Assembly (NCBI GenBank): GCA_027066365.1
Contig: JAMONV010000018.1
Coordinates: forward strand, 1-64,000
Source: Flavobacteriales bacterium
GTDB taxonomy: Bacteria; Bacteroidota; Bacteroidia; Flavobacteriales; Flavobacteriaceae
Direction of reading: 5' to 3'
Length of the DNA stretch: 64,000 nucleotides
This document shows positions 28,101-34,586 of this stretch, in pieces. The translations under genes were made by a program, and so were the position numbers. Positions within the stretch are counted from its first letter, which is position 1, and every line of letters begins with the position of its first letter. A model generated the notes under the pieces. That model made no database searches. It was not told where the DNA came from and saw only the letters and a program-made list of their open reading frames with translations.

Positions 28101-28315
28101 ATGTTCAGCTTGCCGTCCCATACACGGAAATCGGGGTTGCCCGCTTCGGTCTTTTTGGGCAGAACGGTAACATCAATTTGCTTTTTGCCAAGCTCTGCGG
28201 CCAAATTTTCAATCAGGCTTTTGAGAGACGGATAAAAACTTTCTTCACGAGCATCTCCACGTTGCATAAGCGCATGGAGGTTGGCGAGATAAATTTTAAT
28301 GAAATTACCGGGCAT
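25193..28315 (-). CDS. Single-chain restriction-modification enzyme, type ISP/IIG-like
   Basis: This 1040-residue protein should both methylate and cut DNA. An N-terminal PD-(D/E)XK nuclease is visible: acidic D62 in GNPDFRVWDG, then E77 and K79 in GYIEAKQP. An adenine-N6 methyltransferase follows, with SAM motif I (LLDPAAGTLTFPAKAI, near residue 363) and the catalytic NPPY (VILGNPPYSGIS, near 483). The C-terminus (GGYQVLGKWLKDRKGRELTS) matches the type ISP recognition domain. Full type ISP enzymes also carry a helicase between nuclease and methyltransferase and are about 1500 residues long. No helicase motifs are seen here, so it behaves structurally like a type IIG enzyme. It stands alone; recognition site unknown. 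Confidence 0.85.
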   Translation of the reverse strand: MPGNFIKIYLANLHALMQRGDAREESFYPSLKSLIENLAAELGKKQIDVTVLPKKTEAGNPDFRVWDGKLNIVGYIEAKQPQTNLDHIETTEQLQRYLTTFPNLILTDFYEFRLYRDGVLVDRVQAARPFVSQKLGQVPPVENAEDFLKLWQKFFDFSLPRLFRAESLAVELAKRTRFLRDLVYEEELQGNPQSEIHAFFDVFRDNLIHTLTEKQFSDLYAQTITYGLFAARTRAGKDFNRELAFKYIPKSIGILHDVFKFISLGELSEQMRVIVDDIAEVLNVSDIKNILQQYYEQAKGQDPILHFYETFLSKYDPEVRERRGVYYTPEPVVKYIVRAINTILKSHFGLNQGLASNNVKLLDPAAGTLTFPAKAIDFAVKEHTERWGKGDLTSWIKQHILENYFAFELMMAPYAIGHLKIGFILEDLGVELTENERFKLYLTNTLEMEEIRQQNLPFFRSLAEESRHAAQVKRQENILVILGNPPYSGISANINEWTEQLLKKDIVEGVHVQSYYKVDEQPLNEKKLWLQDDYVKFLRFAQWKIAQAGFGVVGMITNHSYLDNPTFRGMRQSLMKTFDEIYILNLHGNSLKKEKTPEGGKDENVFDIRQGVAIALFIKKKDGKGNARVFYRDLWGLREEKYDWLKQNMFDTKHYTEIQPQSPWYFFVPFDNQAFEQYRKWKKINEIFPVNVTGIVTARDNLAIDFERQKLKNKILMFKNLNLDDEIIKKSFKVKDNYQWKIKEQRKLIQNLTDINNYIKKILYRPFDIRYIFYQNNIVFRMRDNVMSHMLAGENLGLITPKQFKEQPGAFISENIVAHKTVSIYDINYLFPLYIYPDTTKSDLFADPTREREPNISQAVYDRLAEAYGVRPVPEEILYYVYAVLYSNTYRTKYRENLKIDFPRVPFTANYKLFKQMAKLGRQLAYLHLLKSPLLEEPASKFEGEGDNFTVEKIRYDAKNRQVYINPDKYFTGIYPELWNYYIGGYQVLGKWLKDRKGRELTSEEIRTYQKIATALHHTIGLQAEIDKIYEQVEEEVIFG

Positions 28316-28345
28316 TTGTTCAATAATATATTACGACTATATATA

Positions 28346-28353
28346 CAAAGGTA
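28346..28353 (-). promoter_or_regulatory. -7 promoter box for the R-M gene
   Basis: TACCTTTG on the minus strand fits TAnnTTTG and ends 30 nt before the R-M ATG. Confidence 0.4.
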
Positions 28354-28469
28354 TAAAAAACGGGTTTTATAAAGAAAAATATTTCCCGAATCAAATCTTT
28401 GATGGTGATAAGAGGGTTTTTCGTCCGGTTCCGGGTTAACTCGTTCGGGCATCCGGAAAAGCTCTCGTA

Positions 28470-29195
28470 TCAATTAACATTCGACAAAAAAAGAAGCCGG
28501 TCGAAATCCGCAATTTCCACGATTCGCCCGTTGGTTTTGATAATCTTTTCGCGCCTGAGTTCCGAAAAAATACGGATAACGTTTTCGGTAGACATATGAA
28601 TGATTTCAGCGATTTCCCTGCGTGTCAGCGGTAATTCGAAAACCCGGCTTTTGTAAATTTCTTCCGCCAACAAAAGAAGAATAAAAGCCACCCTTCCGCG
28701 CAAATTCCGCCGGTTGAGTTCCACGTTGATCAACAGGGCATTATTACAACTTTCACTTATCTTACGAAGCAATTCCAAGCCGAAGTTTCCGTTGCGGCTC
28801 ATCACTTCTTTGATTTTTTCGAAATCAAAAAAACAAACGGTGGCAGACGTAATCGCCTTGATTGAATACGGAAACGTCTCATGAGCAAAATTGGCCGATA
28901 CCGACAGAAAATCCAAAGGCTTGGACAAACGAAGTATCCGTTCGCCGTCGCGCGATTTGATGTATATCTTGGCCAATCCGCTTTTCAAATACAAAAACTT
29001 ATCCGACCGCTCGCCTTGAAGGACAATATCATCGCCTTTGGCAAAATCTTTCTGAAATTTATATGAACAAACCTCACGATATTCCGCATGCGTCAAACTG
29101 CGAAACAATACCTCGCGAAATTTACATTGATCGCACGAACATAATTCCACCGAAGCGGAAAATTCAGCCCTTTGGGTATGGATTTTTTTCTGCAT
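28470..29195 (-). CDS. Crp/Fnr-family transcriptional regulator, FNR-like
   Basis: This 241-residue regulator has a cyclic-nucleotide-binding-fold sensor (about 45-150) and a C-terminal winged HTH (LTRREIAEIIHMSTENVIRI followed by FSELRRE). Cysteines at 19, 21 and 24 near the N-terminus plus Cys121 closely resemble the FNR arrangement (Cys20, 23, 29 and 122 in E. coli), so a redox- or oxygen-sensitive [4Fe-4S] cluster is plausible. The recognition helix MSTENVIRIFSELR resembles FNR-type helices. It is divergent from the SQR-led sulfur operon, and two TGAT-N4-ATCA boxes lie in the shared upstream region. Inference: it senses oxygen, NO or sulfide-linked redox state and controls that operon and perhaps itself. 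Confidence 0.88.
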   Translation of the reverse strand: MQKKIHTQRAEFSASVELCSCDQCKFREVLFRSLTHAEYREVCSYKFQKDFAKGDDIVLQGERSDKFLYLKSGLAKIYIKSRDGERILRLSKPLDFLSVSANFAHETFPYSIKAITSATVCFFDFEKIKEVMSRNGNFGLELLRKISESCNNALLINVELNRRNLRGRVAFILLLLAEEIYKSRVFELPLTRREIAEIIHMSTENVIRIFSELRREKIIKTNGRIVEIADFDRLLFLSNVN

Positions 29196-29217
29196 CCACC
29201 TTTTCTTATTGACTTAT

Positions 29218-29249
29218 CAAAGTTAACAAAAATCATTTATCGATATCAA
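29218..29249 (-). promoter_or_regulatory. Promoter of the FNR-like regulator
   Basis: On the minus strand a TTG (29249-29247) and TAACTTTG (29225-29218) are separated by 21 bp. The ATG begins 22 nt after the -7 box. Confidence 0.55.
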
Positions 29250-29276
29250 TTTCTATCAAATATCATAACGCGGATA

Positions 29277-29305
29277 TGATGAATATCACAATATGATAAA
29301 TATCA
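29277..29305. promoter_or_regulatory. Two tandem FNR/CRP-type operator boxes
   Basis: TGATGAATATCA (29277-29288) and TGATAAATATCA (29294-29305) both have the form TGAT-N4-ATCA, the inner part of the FNR consensus TTGAT-N4-ATCAA. Their centres are 17 bp apart. They lie between the FNR-like regulator and the SQR operon, upstream of the likely SQR promoter. Confidence 0.65.
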
Positions 29306-29317
29306 CACGCCAAAAGT

Positions 29318-29348
29318 GGACAAACGCACCACAAAGGAATTAATTTAG
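29318..29348 (+). promoter_or_regulatory. Probable activator-dependent promoter of the sulfur operon
   Basis: TGGACA (29318-29323) and TAATTTAG (29341-29348) are separated by 17 bp; the second differs by one base from TAnnTTTG. The deviation fits a promoter that needs an activator bound at the upstream TGAT-N4-ATCA boxes. Confidence 0.4.
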
Positions 29349-29377
29349 CAACAAAGATTACCGAAAAAATTACCGTT

Positions 29378-30610
29378 ATGAAAAAAATCGTCATACTCGG
29401 AGCCGGAACGGCCGGAACCATGATGGCCAACAAGCTCAGAAAAGCCTTGCCCGAAAACGAATGGAATATTACCATTGTGGACAAGGAACGAACTCATTAC
29501 TATCAACCCGGATTTTTGCTGATCCCTTTTGGTTTCTACAAAAAGGAAGACGTTATCAAACCCAAAACCCAGTTTATCCCGAAAGGGGTAAATATGATTT
29601 TTGCCGAAATCGACCGGATCGTAGCCGATGAAAACAAAGTGCTCCTGAAAGACAACGTGCATGTCTTACACTACGATTATTTGATCATCGCCACAGGCGT
29701 TCGTATAGCGCCCGAGGAAACCGAAGGCTTGAAGGGACCGCTTTGGCACAAGGAAATTTTCGACTTTTACACCATCGAAGGGGCTACGGCTTTGGCTGGT
29801 TTCTTCAAAACTTGGAAAGGCGGAAAACTGGTGGTCAATATCGCCGAATTACCTTACAAATGCCCGGTGGCCCCGCTGGAATTCGTATTCCTGGCTGATG
29901 CATTCTTTACCGAACGCGGCTTGCGCAATAAGGTGGATATTACACTCGTTACTCCGCTTCCGGGTGCCTTCACCAAACCGCGTGCTACCAAAATGTTAGG
30001 CGATTTGCTCGAACGAAAAAATATCCGTTTGATTCCCGACTACAACATCGCCGAAGTGGATAACCGAAACAAAAAAATCATCGATTACGGAGGCAAGGAA
30101 GTGGATTTCGACGTGTTGGTTTCCATACCTACCAATTTAGGCGACGAACTCATGGAACGCAGCGGATTGGGCGACGACATGAATTTTGTCCCCACTGATA
30201 AACACACGCTTCAATCCAAGTCATACGAAAATATCTTCGTCCTGGGTGATGCCAGCGACATTCCTACCTCCAAAGCCGGTTCGGTGGCTCATTTTGCATC
30301 CGAAGTGCTTTTTGAAAACCTCATGTGCGCCATCGAAGGACGTCCATTCACCGCCAACTTCGACGGTCATGCCAACTGCTATATCCTCACCGGACACGGC
30401 AAAGGAACCCTCATCGACTTCAATTACGATACCGAACCCTTGCCCGGAACTTATCCGCTCCCGGGTATCGGACCTTTCTCCCTGTTGAGAGAAACACGGA
30501 TGAATTACTACGGAAAAATCATTTTCCGCTGGATGTACTGGCATATGTTACTCAAAGGAAAAGAGTTGCCCGTTACTTCGGAAATGCTTCTGGCCGGTAA
30601 AGAAATCTAA
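29378..30610 (+). CDS. Sulfide:quinone oxidoreductase-like flavoprotein
   Basis: This 410-residue flavoprotein has the FAD dinucleotide motif VILGAGTAGTMMANKL at the start, YLIIATGVRI near 101-110, and the second FAD contact VLGDASDIPTSKAGSVAHF near 288. Cys162 (PYKCPVAPLE) and Cys334 (HANCYILTG) correspond in position to the redox cysteine pair of sulfide:quinone oxidoreductases; the third SQR cysteine is not seen. The amphipathic C-terminus (GKIIFRWMYWHMLLKG) fits monotopic membrane attachment. Likely reaction: sulfide or another reduced sulfur donor to quinone, with sulfane sulfur passed on. It leads an operon with DUF1641, TusE and DsrE2 proteins, which supports a sulfur role over a plain NADH dehydrogenase. 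Confidence 0.82.
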   Translation: MKKIVILGAGTAGTMMANKLRKALPENEWNITIVDKERTHYYQPGFLLIPFGFYKKEDVIKPKTQFIPKGVNMIFAEIDRIVADENKVLLKDNVHVLHYDYLIIATGVRIAPEETEGLKGPLWHKEIFDFYTIEGATALAGFFKTWKGGKLVVNIAELPYKCPVAPLEFVFLADAFFTERGLRNKVDITLVTPLPGAFTKPRATKMLGDLLERKNIRLIPDYNIAEVDNRNKKIIDYGGKEVDFDVLVSIPTNLGDELMERSGLGDDMNFVPTDKHTLQSKSYENIFVLGDASDIPTSKAGSVAHFASEVLFENLMCAIEGRPFTANFDGHANCYILTGHGKGTLIDFNYDTEPLPGTYPLPGIGPFSLLRETRMNYYGKIIFRWMYWHMLLKGKELPVTSEMLLAGKEI

Positions 30611-30621
30611 AACTTGGCACC

Positions 30622-31239
30622 ATGAACGAAGAAACTTTGCAACAAATCAATCGAAAATTGGATCGTCTGATCGAATACGTGGAACAACAGGACAAACGCA
30701 TTAAAGTCCTCGAAGACCTTGCCGAAGACTTGAACCTAATCATGTTTTCGGCCAACACGGCTTTGATTCAATCGTTGGAAGACAATCAAATCAAAGTGGA
30801 TCAAGAGGAAATCGGCAAGCTTTTTATCATGTTTTTGCGCAACCTCGAAAACTTTAAGGAAATGCTTGCTACACTGGAAAATATTTCGGATTTGGTGAAA
30901 GACTTGGGATATGTATTCGGAAGTGTGGGGCTCAATTCCTTATACACTTTCGAACAATTGGAGAAAAAAGGCGTTTTTGATATACTGAACAATCTTAAAC
31001 AAACTGCCGGAAGTCTTTTGAATATCTCCAAAAAACTCACCGACCCCGCTTTGATCGCCAAAGCCGAAAAAGCCGTGAATATTATCACCTCCTTCCGCGT
31101 CGACGAACAAAAAGATAAAAAATCTTTATTCGGATTGCTACGCGAACTCAACCGGCCGCAAAACCGTATGATGCTTGCAGCGGCGTTACGCACCTTAAAT
31201 GAATTGAATTCCGAAATGAATAACCTTAAAAATCAATAA
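30622..31239 (+). CDS. DUF1641 family protein
   Basis: This 205-residue, mostly helical protein begins with a coiled-coil-like stretch (LQQINRKLDRLIEYVEQQDK) and contains LGYVFGSVGLNSLYTFEQL and TDPALIAKAEKAV. The pattern fits DUF1641, a family of unknown biochemistry often encoded beside SQR-like flavoproteins and sulfur carriers in archaea and sulfur-oxidising bacteria. It has no cysteines and no membrane span, so it is more likely a scaffold or docking subunit than a sulfur carrier. It starts 11 bp after the SQR gene and ends 2 bp before the TusE gene. Confidence 0.75.
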   Translation: MNEETLQQINRKLDRLIEYVEQQDKRIKVLEDLAEDLNLIMFSANTALIQSLEDNQIKVDQEEIGKLFIMFLRNLENFKEMLATLENISDLVKDLGYVFGSVGLNSLYTFEQLEKKGVFDILNNLKQTAGSLLNISKKLTDPALIAKAEKAVNIITSFRVDEQKDKKSLFGLLRELNRPQNRMMLAAALRTLNELNSEMNNLKNQ

Positions 31240-31241
31240 AA

Positions 31242-31553
31242 ATGGCACAAAAAGAAATTTTAGGAAAAACAATTGAATTTGACGATGAAGGTTACTTCGT
31301 AAATGCCGGCGACTGGTCGGAAGAAATCGCCCGAGAAGTGGCCAAGCAAAACGGTTTCGACTTAACCGACGAACACCTGAAAGTCCTGAATTGGATGCGC
31401 CGGCAAGTGGAAGCCGGAAAAACCCTGTCGATACGCGCTATCGGCAAGTCCGGAGTCGTGGACGTAAAGACGTTCTACAAGCTGTTTCCGGGCGCACCGT
31501 TGAAGCTCGCTACCAAATATGCGGGTTTGAAAAAACCGCAAAGTTGTATCTAA
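31242..31553 (+). CDS. TusE/DsrC-family sulfur relay protein, single-cysteine form
   Basis: This 103-residue protein matches the DsrC/TusE fold (GYFVNAGDWSEEIAREVAK, HLKVLNWMRRQVEAG). The flexible C-terminal arm ends KKPQSCI, with the conserved penultimate cysteine that carries persulfide. In true DsrC a second cysteine sits 11 residues earlier; here that position is a threonine (ATKYAGL), which puts it in the TusE-like class. It probably receives sulfur from a DsrE-type donor; the DsrE2 gene lies 19 bp downstream. Because the operon is led by an SQR, it may serve sulfide-derived sulfur handling rather than tRNA thiolation. Confidence 0.88.
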   Translation: MAQKEILGKTIEFDDEGYFVNAGDWSEEIAREVAKQNGFDLTDEHLKVLNWMRRQVEAGKTLSIRAIGKSGVVDVKTFYKLFPGAPLKLATKYAGLKKPQSCI

Positions 31554-31572
31554 GTATCCAAATATTCGTCTC

Positions 31573-32067
31573 ATGAGCGACAAACAAATCAACAAGGTAA
31601 GCATTATCTGTTCCAAAGGCCGTCTGGAAGATGTATATGCCGCACTTATCATGGCCAACGGAGCCGTGATGGAAGGTATCGAAACCAACCTTTTCTTTAC
31701 TTTTTTCGGTTTGGATGCCATTACCAAGAAGAAAATGAACCGCTTGCATACGCCCACGGTGGGGAATCCCGCATTGCGTATGCCGGGCGACGTACCTTTC
31801 CCGACGCTCTTGGGCGCGCTTCCGGGGGTGGAATCCATGGTTTCGTCCATGATGCGCAAGCAAATGGAAGCTTTGGATATTCCGCCTGTGGACGAATTCC
31901 TCGAATTGATTACCGCCGGCGGCGGACATGTGTATGCTTGCAAGTTGGCTGTCGAAATGTTCAAATTAACAAAAGAAGATTTGTGGGATGACCTGGAGGA
32001 CGTTCTCACCGTAGGCGAATTTTATGAGAAAGCAGGCGGCGAAAATGCACATATCGTGTTTATTTGA
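31573..32067 (+). CDS. DsrE2-like sulfur carrier (DsrE/DsrF/DrsH-like family)
   Basis: This 164-residue protein begins with a beta-alpha unit (KVSIICSKGRLEDVYAALIM) and has FFTFFGLDAITKKKMNRLH, typical of the DsrE2/peroxiredoxin-like group. A conserved cysteine sits in GGGHVYACKLAVEMF, the position that carries sulfane sulfur in DsrE2. The methionine-rich middle (ALPGVESMVSSMMRKQM) is also typical. It is the last gene of the operon, before a strong terminator. Likely role: transfer of sulfane sulfur between the SQR product and TusE, inferred from family and neighbours. Confidence 0.85.
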   Translation: MSDKQINKVSIICSKGRLEDVYAALIMANGAVMEGIETNLFFTFFGLDAITKKKMNRLHTPTVGNPALRMPGDVPFPTLLGALPGVESMVSSMMRKQMEALDIPPVDEFLELITAGGGHVYACKLAVEMFKLTKEDLWDDLEDVLTVGEFYEKAGGENAHIVFI

Positions 32068-32088
32068 CGGAGGTTATGTTTATGTTAC

Positions 32089-32124
32089 AAAAAAGAGGAC
32101 TCGTTTTCGGGTCCTCTCTTTTTT
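32089..32124. terminator. Bidirectional terminator after the sulfur operon
   Basis: AAAGAGGAC and GTCCTCTC-TTTTTT form a stem of at least 7 bp around a 10-nt loop, with an A run before it and a T run after it. It lies between convergent genes. Confidence 0.8.
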
Positions 32125-32143
32125 CGGTTGATTTAAAAATTTC

Positions 32144-32938
32144 TTATACCTGTGATCCGAACCGCTCGAAAATTTCTTGCATTCGTTCTCTTTCTTCTTT
32201 CGCCAATTCGGGATCCACGAGAATACGTCCCGTGTGTTCGTCCACAATAATTCGATCACGTTCGCGAATTTCCAATTGCATTTGCGGAGGAATAACGAAA
32301 TAGGATCCGCCGGCTACACTTTGGTCGTAAGTGACCACGGCCAAACGGTTTTTGAATTTTTTTACCAAACGTTCATAAGCTTTCAATAGCCGTTCGGGCA
32401 ATTGCTTGCGGAATTCTTCCGTTAGTTTTTTGAGTGCTTCTTCTTCGCGTTCCGTATCTTCCAATATCGCTTGCAATTCGTCTTTTTTGTGCTTAAGTTC
32501 TTGGCGTTTTTCGTCCAGAATTTTTTCCAATTCGGCAATATCTTTTTCCACTTGGGCTATTTCCACAAGTGCTTCTTTGGTTTTTTTATCGGCCAAAACG
32601 ATTTCGCCTTCGAAGAAATCGATTTCGTCTTGCAAAGAGCTGAATTCACGATCGTTGCGTGCGTTTTTTTGCATTTCGGTGTAGCGCTCGACGTTTTTCT
32701 GCGATTCGGCCTTGATTTGTTTATACTTATTGATAGCGGCATTGAGTTCGGTAATACGGTTCTGAAATTTTTCCAAGCGCGTTTCCAATCCGGCGATTTC
32801 GTCTTCAAAGTATTTGACTTCCAAGGGTAATTCGCCGCGCATTTGCTCCAATTTCAGGATGCGCGTATCGGTGAGTTGTAAGTCGTATAATAACCGCAAT
32901 TGGTCTTCAACACTTAATGTTTTGGTTTTTTGTGCCAT
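32144..32938 (-). CDS. CT398/DUF164-type coiled-coil protein with cysteine-less zinc-ribbon region
   Basis: This protein (264 residues from the ATG at 32938) has a long antiparallel coiled coil at about residues 20-180 (many EI..LE..L heptads), then the C-terminal domain that normally binds zinc through two CxxC pairs. Here the pairs are replaced: AGGSYFVIPPQ takes the place of CGGCF..IPPQ, and VDEHTGRILVDPEL the place of VCEHCGRILVDPEL. All four ligands are lost although the surrounding sequence is kept, so the fold may be retained without metal. The family is linked to secretion or motility in some bacteria; function here is unknown. A longer start at 32992 would overlap nif3. It is last in the ndk-nif3 operon. 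Confidence 0.88.
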   Translation of the reverse strand: MAQKTKTLSVEDQLRLLYDLQLTDTRILKLEQMRGELPLEVKYFEDEIAGLETRLEKFQNRITELNAAINKYKQIKAESQKNVERYTEMQKNARNDREFSSLQDEIDFFEGEIVLADKKTKEALVEIAQVEKDIAELEKILDEKRQELKHKKDELQAILEDTEREEEALKKLTEEFRKQLPERLLKAYERLVKKFKNRLAVVTYDQSVAGGSYFVIPPQMQLEIRERDRIIVDEHTGRILVDPELAKEERERMQEIFERFGSQV

Positions 32939-32942
32939 GGTT

Positions 32943-34037
32943 TTATGTATAATTAATCGGGTTGGTTTGGATCTGCGTTTTCGAGACTGCAAAGTTAGGA
33001 AATTTTTCCGAAATTATACGGACAAGCTCATCCGCTACAAAACGTTCGCTTTCGTAATGTCCGGCGTCGATGATTAGCATTTTTCCTTCGGCTTTAAAAA
33101 AATCGTGGTATTTTAAATCGCCACTGATGAATGCGTCGGCTCCGGCTGCCATGGCGTAATCGATGGCGAAAGCACCGCTTCCGCCTAAAATGGCTACGGT
33201 TTCGACATTTTTTTTCGTCAAAGCGGAATGGCGTAATACGGGTGTTTTCAAAATCTTTTTGACATGCTTCAAAAAATTTTCGGGCCCCATGGGGGAGGGT
33301 AATTTTCCTAAGCTTCCCAATCCGGTTTCAGGGTTCGGGTTTTGAAGCGACAAAATTTCATAGGCGGGTTCTTCGTAGGGATGGGCATGTATCATGGCTT
33401 TTGTCACGGCGCTTTGTAAATGCGCCGGAAAGACCACGCTGATGCGGGTTTCCGGCTCTACGTGGCGGGTGCCTTTTTGTCCGGTATACGGATTGGCATT
33501 TGCCGAAGGCCGAAAAGTGCCTTTTCCTTTGATATTGAAGCTGCATTCGTCATATTCGCCTATTTTCCCGGCGCCGGCCGAAAAAAGCGCTTGGCGGACT
33601 TGTTCTGCTTGATCGTGAGGGGCATAAGTGATCAATTGCATCAGGCTGCCGGATTTCGGAATCAGGACTTTTCTTTCGGTCAAACCTAATGCATGTGCGG
33701 TTAGGTCGCTAACACCGCGATAGTGATTGTCCATAGCCGTATGGGGCGAGTATATGGCAATGTCGTTTTTGATGGCTTTCAAAACGATGCGTTCCACATA
33801 ATTTCGCCCGGTGATTGATTTCAGTCCTTTAAAGATGATGGGATGAAAACTTACGATCAGGTTTTTATCCGTTCGAATGGCTTCATCCAAGACTTTGGAT
33901 GTGACGTCATGCGTAACCAAGACGCCGCTCGCTATGCGATCTTTATCGCCTATGAGCAACCCCGTATTGTCGAAATTTTCCGCATAAAAAGGCGGAAAAA
34001 TCTTTTCCAAATAGCGGATAATATCCTCGATAAGCAT
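32943..34037 (-). CDS. Nif3-like dinuclear metal center protein (YqfO/DUF34 family)
   Basis: This 364-residue protein has the Nif3 N-terminal block (FPPFYAENFDNTGLLIGDKD, LIVSFHPIIFKG) and the C-terminal metal-binding block (DAFISGDLKYHDFFKAEG, DAGHYESERF). A middle insert of about 110 residues makes it the long, YqfO-like form. Family members are metal-binding hexamers sometimes annotated as GTP cyclohydrolase I type 2, but the true reaction is unsettled. Its ATG overlaps the ndk stop by one base (TAATG). Confidence 0.92.
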   Translation of the reverse strand: MLIEDIIRYLEKIFPPFYAENFDNTGLLIGDKDRIASGVLVTHDVTSKVLDEAIRTDKNLIVSFHPIIFKGLKSITGRNYVERIVLKAIKNDIAIYSPHTAMDNHYRGVSDLTAHALGLTERKVLIPKSGSLMQLITYAPHDQAEQVRQALFSAGAGKIGEYDECSFNIKGKGTFRPSANANPYTGQKGTRHVEPETRISVVFPAHLQSAVTKAMIHAHPYEEPAYEILSLQNPNPETGLGSLGKLPSPMGPENFLKHVKKILKTPVLRHSALTKKNVETVAILGGSGAFAIDYAMAAGADAFISGDLKYHDFFKAEGKMLIIDAGHYESERFVADELVRIISEKFPNFAVSKTQIQTNPINYT

Positions 34038-34459
34038 TAATTAAAAATTTCGCGTCCGGCAAAATGAAATGCAATTTCAATGGCCGCATTTTCATCGCTG
34101 TCGGAGCCGTGGATGGCATTTTGAGCTTTGCTTTCGGCAAATTTTTTGCGGATGGTTCCTTCAGCGGCTTCGGCCGGATCGGTGGCGCCAATCAAGGTGC
34201 GGAAATCTTCCACGGCATTTTCTTTTTCCAAAACTGCAGCCACGATGGGTCCGCTGCTCATAAATTCTACCAGTTCACCGAAAAAGGGGCGTTCCTTGTG
34301 AACGGCATAAAATTTTTCGGCGTCGGATGGGGTCATTTGGGTCATTTTTAAAGCTATGATTTTAAAGCCCGCTTTGGTGATTTGAGCCAAAATTTCCCCG
34401 GTATGTCCCGCTGAAACGGCATCGGGCTTAATCATGGTAAATGTTTTGTTTCCTTTCAT
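34037..34459 (-). CDS. ndk: Nucleoside diphosphate kinase
   Basis: This 140-residue enzyme moves the gamma-phosphate from ATP to nucleoside diphosphates through a phosphohistidine. [10 protein letters not shown] carries the ATP-contacting lysine and [12 protein letters not shown] the catalytic histidine. The length is typical (about 140). It is the first gene of an operon with nif3 and the CT398-type gene and is divergent from sppA. Confidence 0.97.
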   Translation of the reverse strand: MKGNKTFTMIKPDAVSAGHTGEILAQITKAGFKIIALKMTQMTPSDAEKFYAVHKERPFFGELVEFMSSGPIVAAVLEKENAVEDFRTLIGATDPAEAAEGTIRKKFAESKAQNAIHGSDSDENAAIEIAFHFAGREIFN

Positions 34460-34496
34460 ATCGACATTGTGATTTTTTTGCTAAACGGATTTTTCG

Positions 34497-34504
34497 CAAA
34501 AATA
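34497..34504 (-). promoter_or_regulatory. -7 promoter box for ndk
   Basis: TATTTTTG on the minus strand fits TAnnTTTG and ends 37 nt before the ndk ATG. Confidence 0.4.
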
Positions 34505-34586
34505 GTTTTTTTATTTCAACTATTATTTCAACCTCGTTTATTCGTTTATTTTACGTAATTTTACGCTCGTAAAAAGTTTTAAATCA

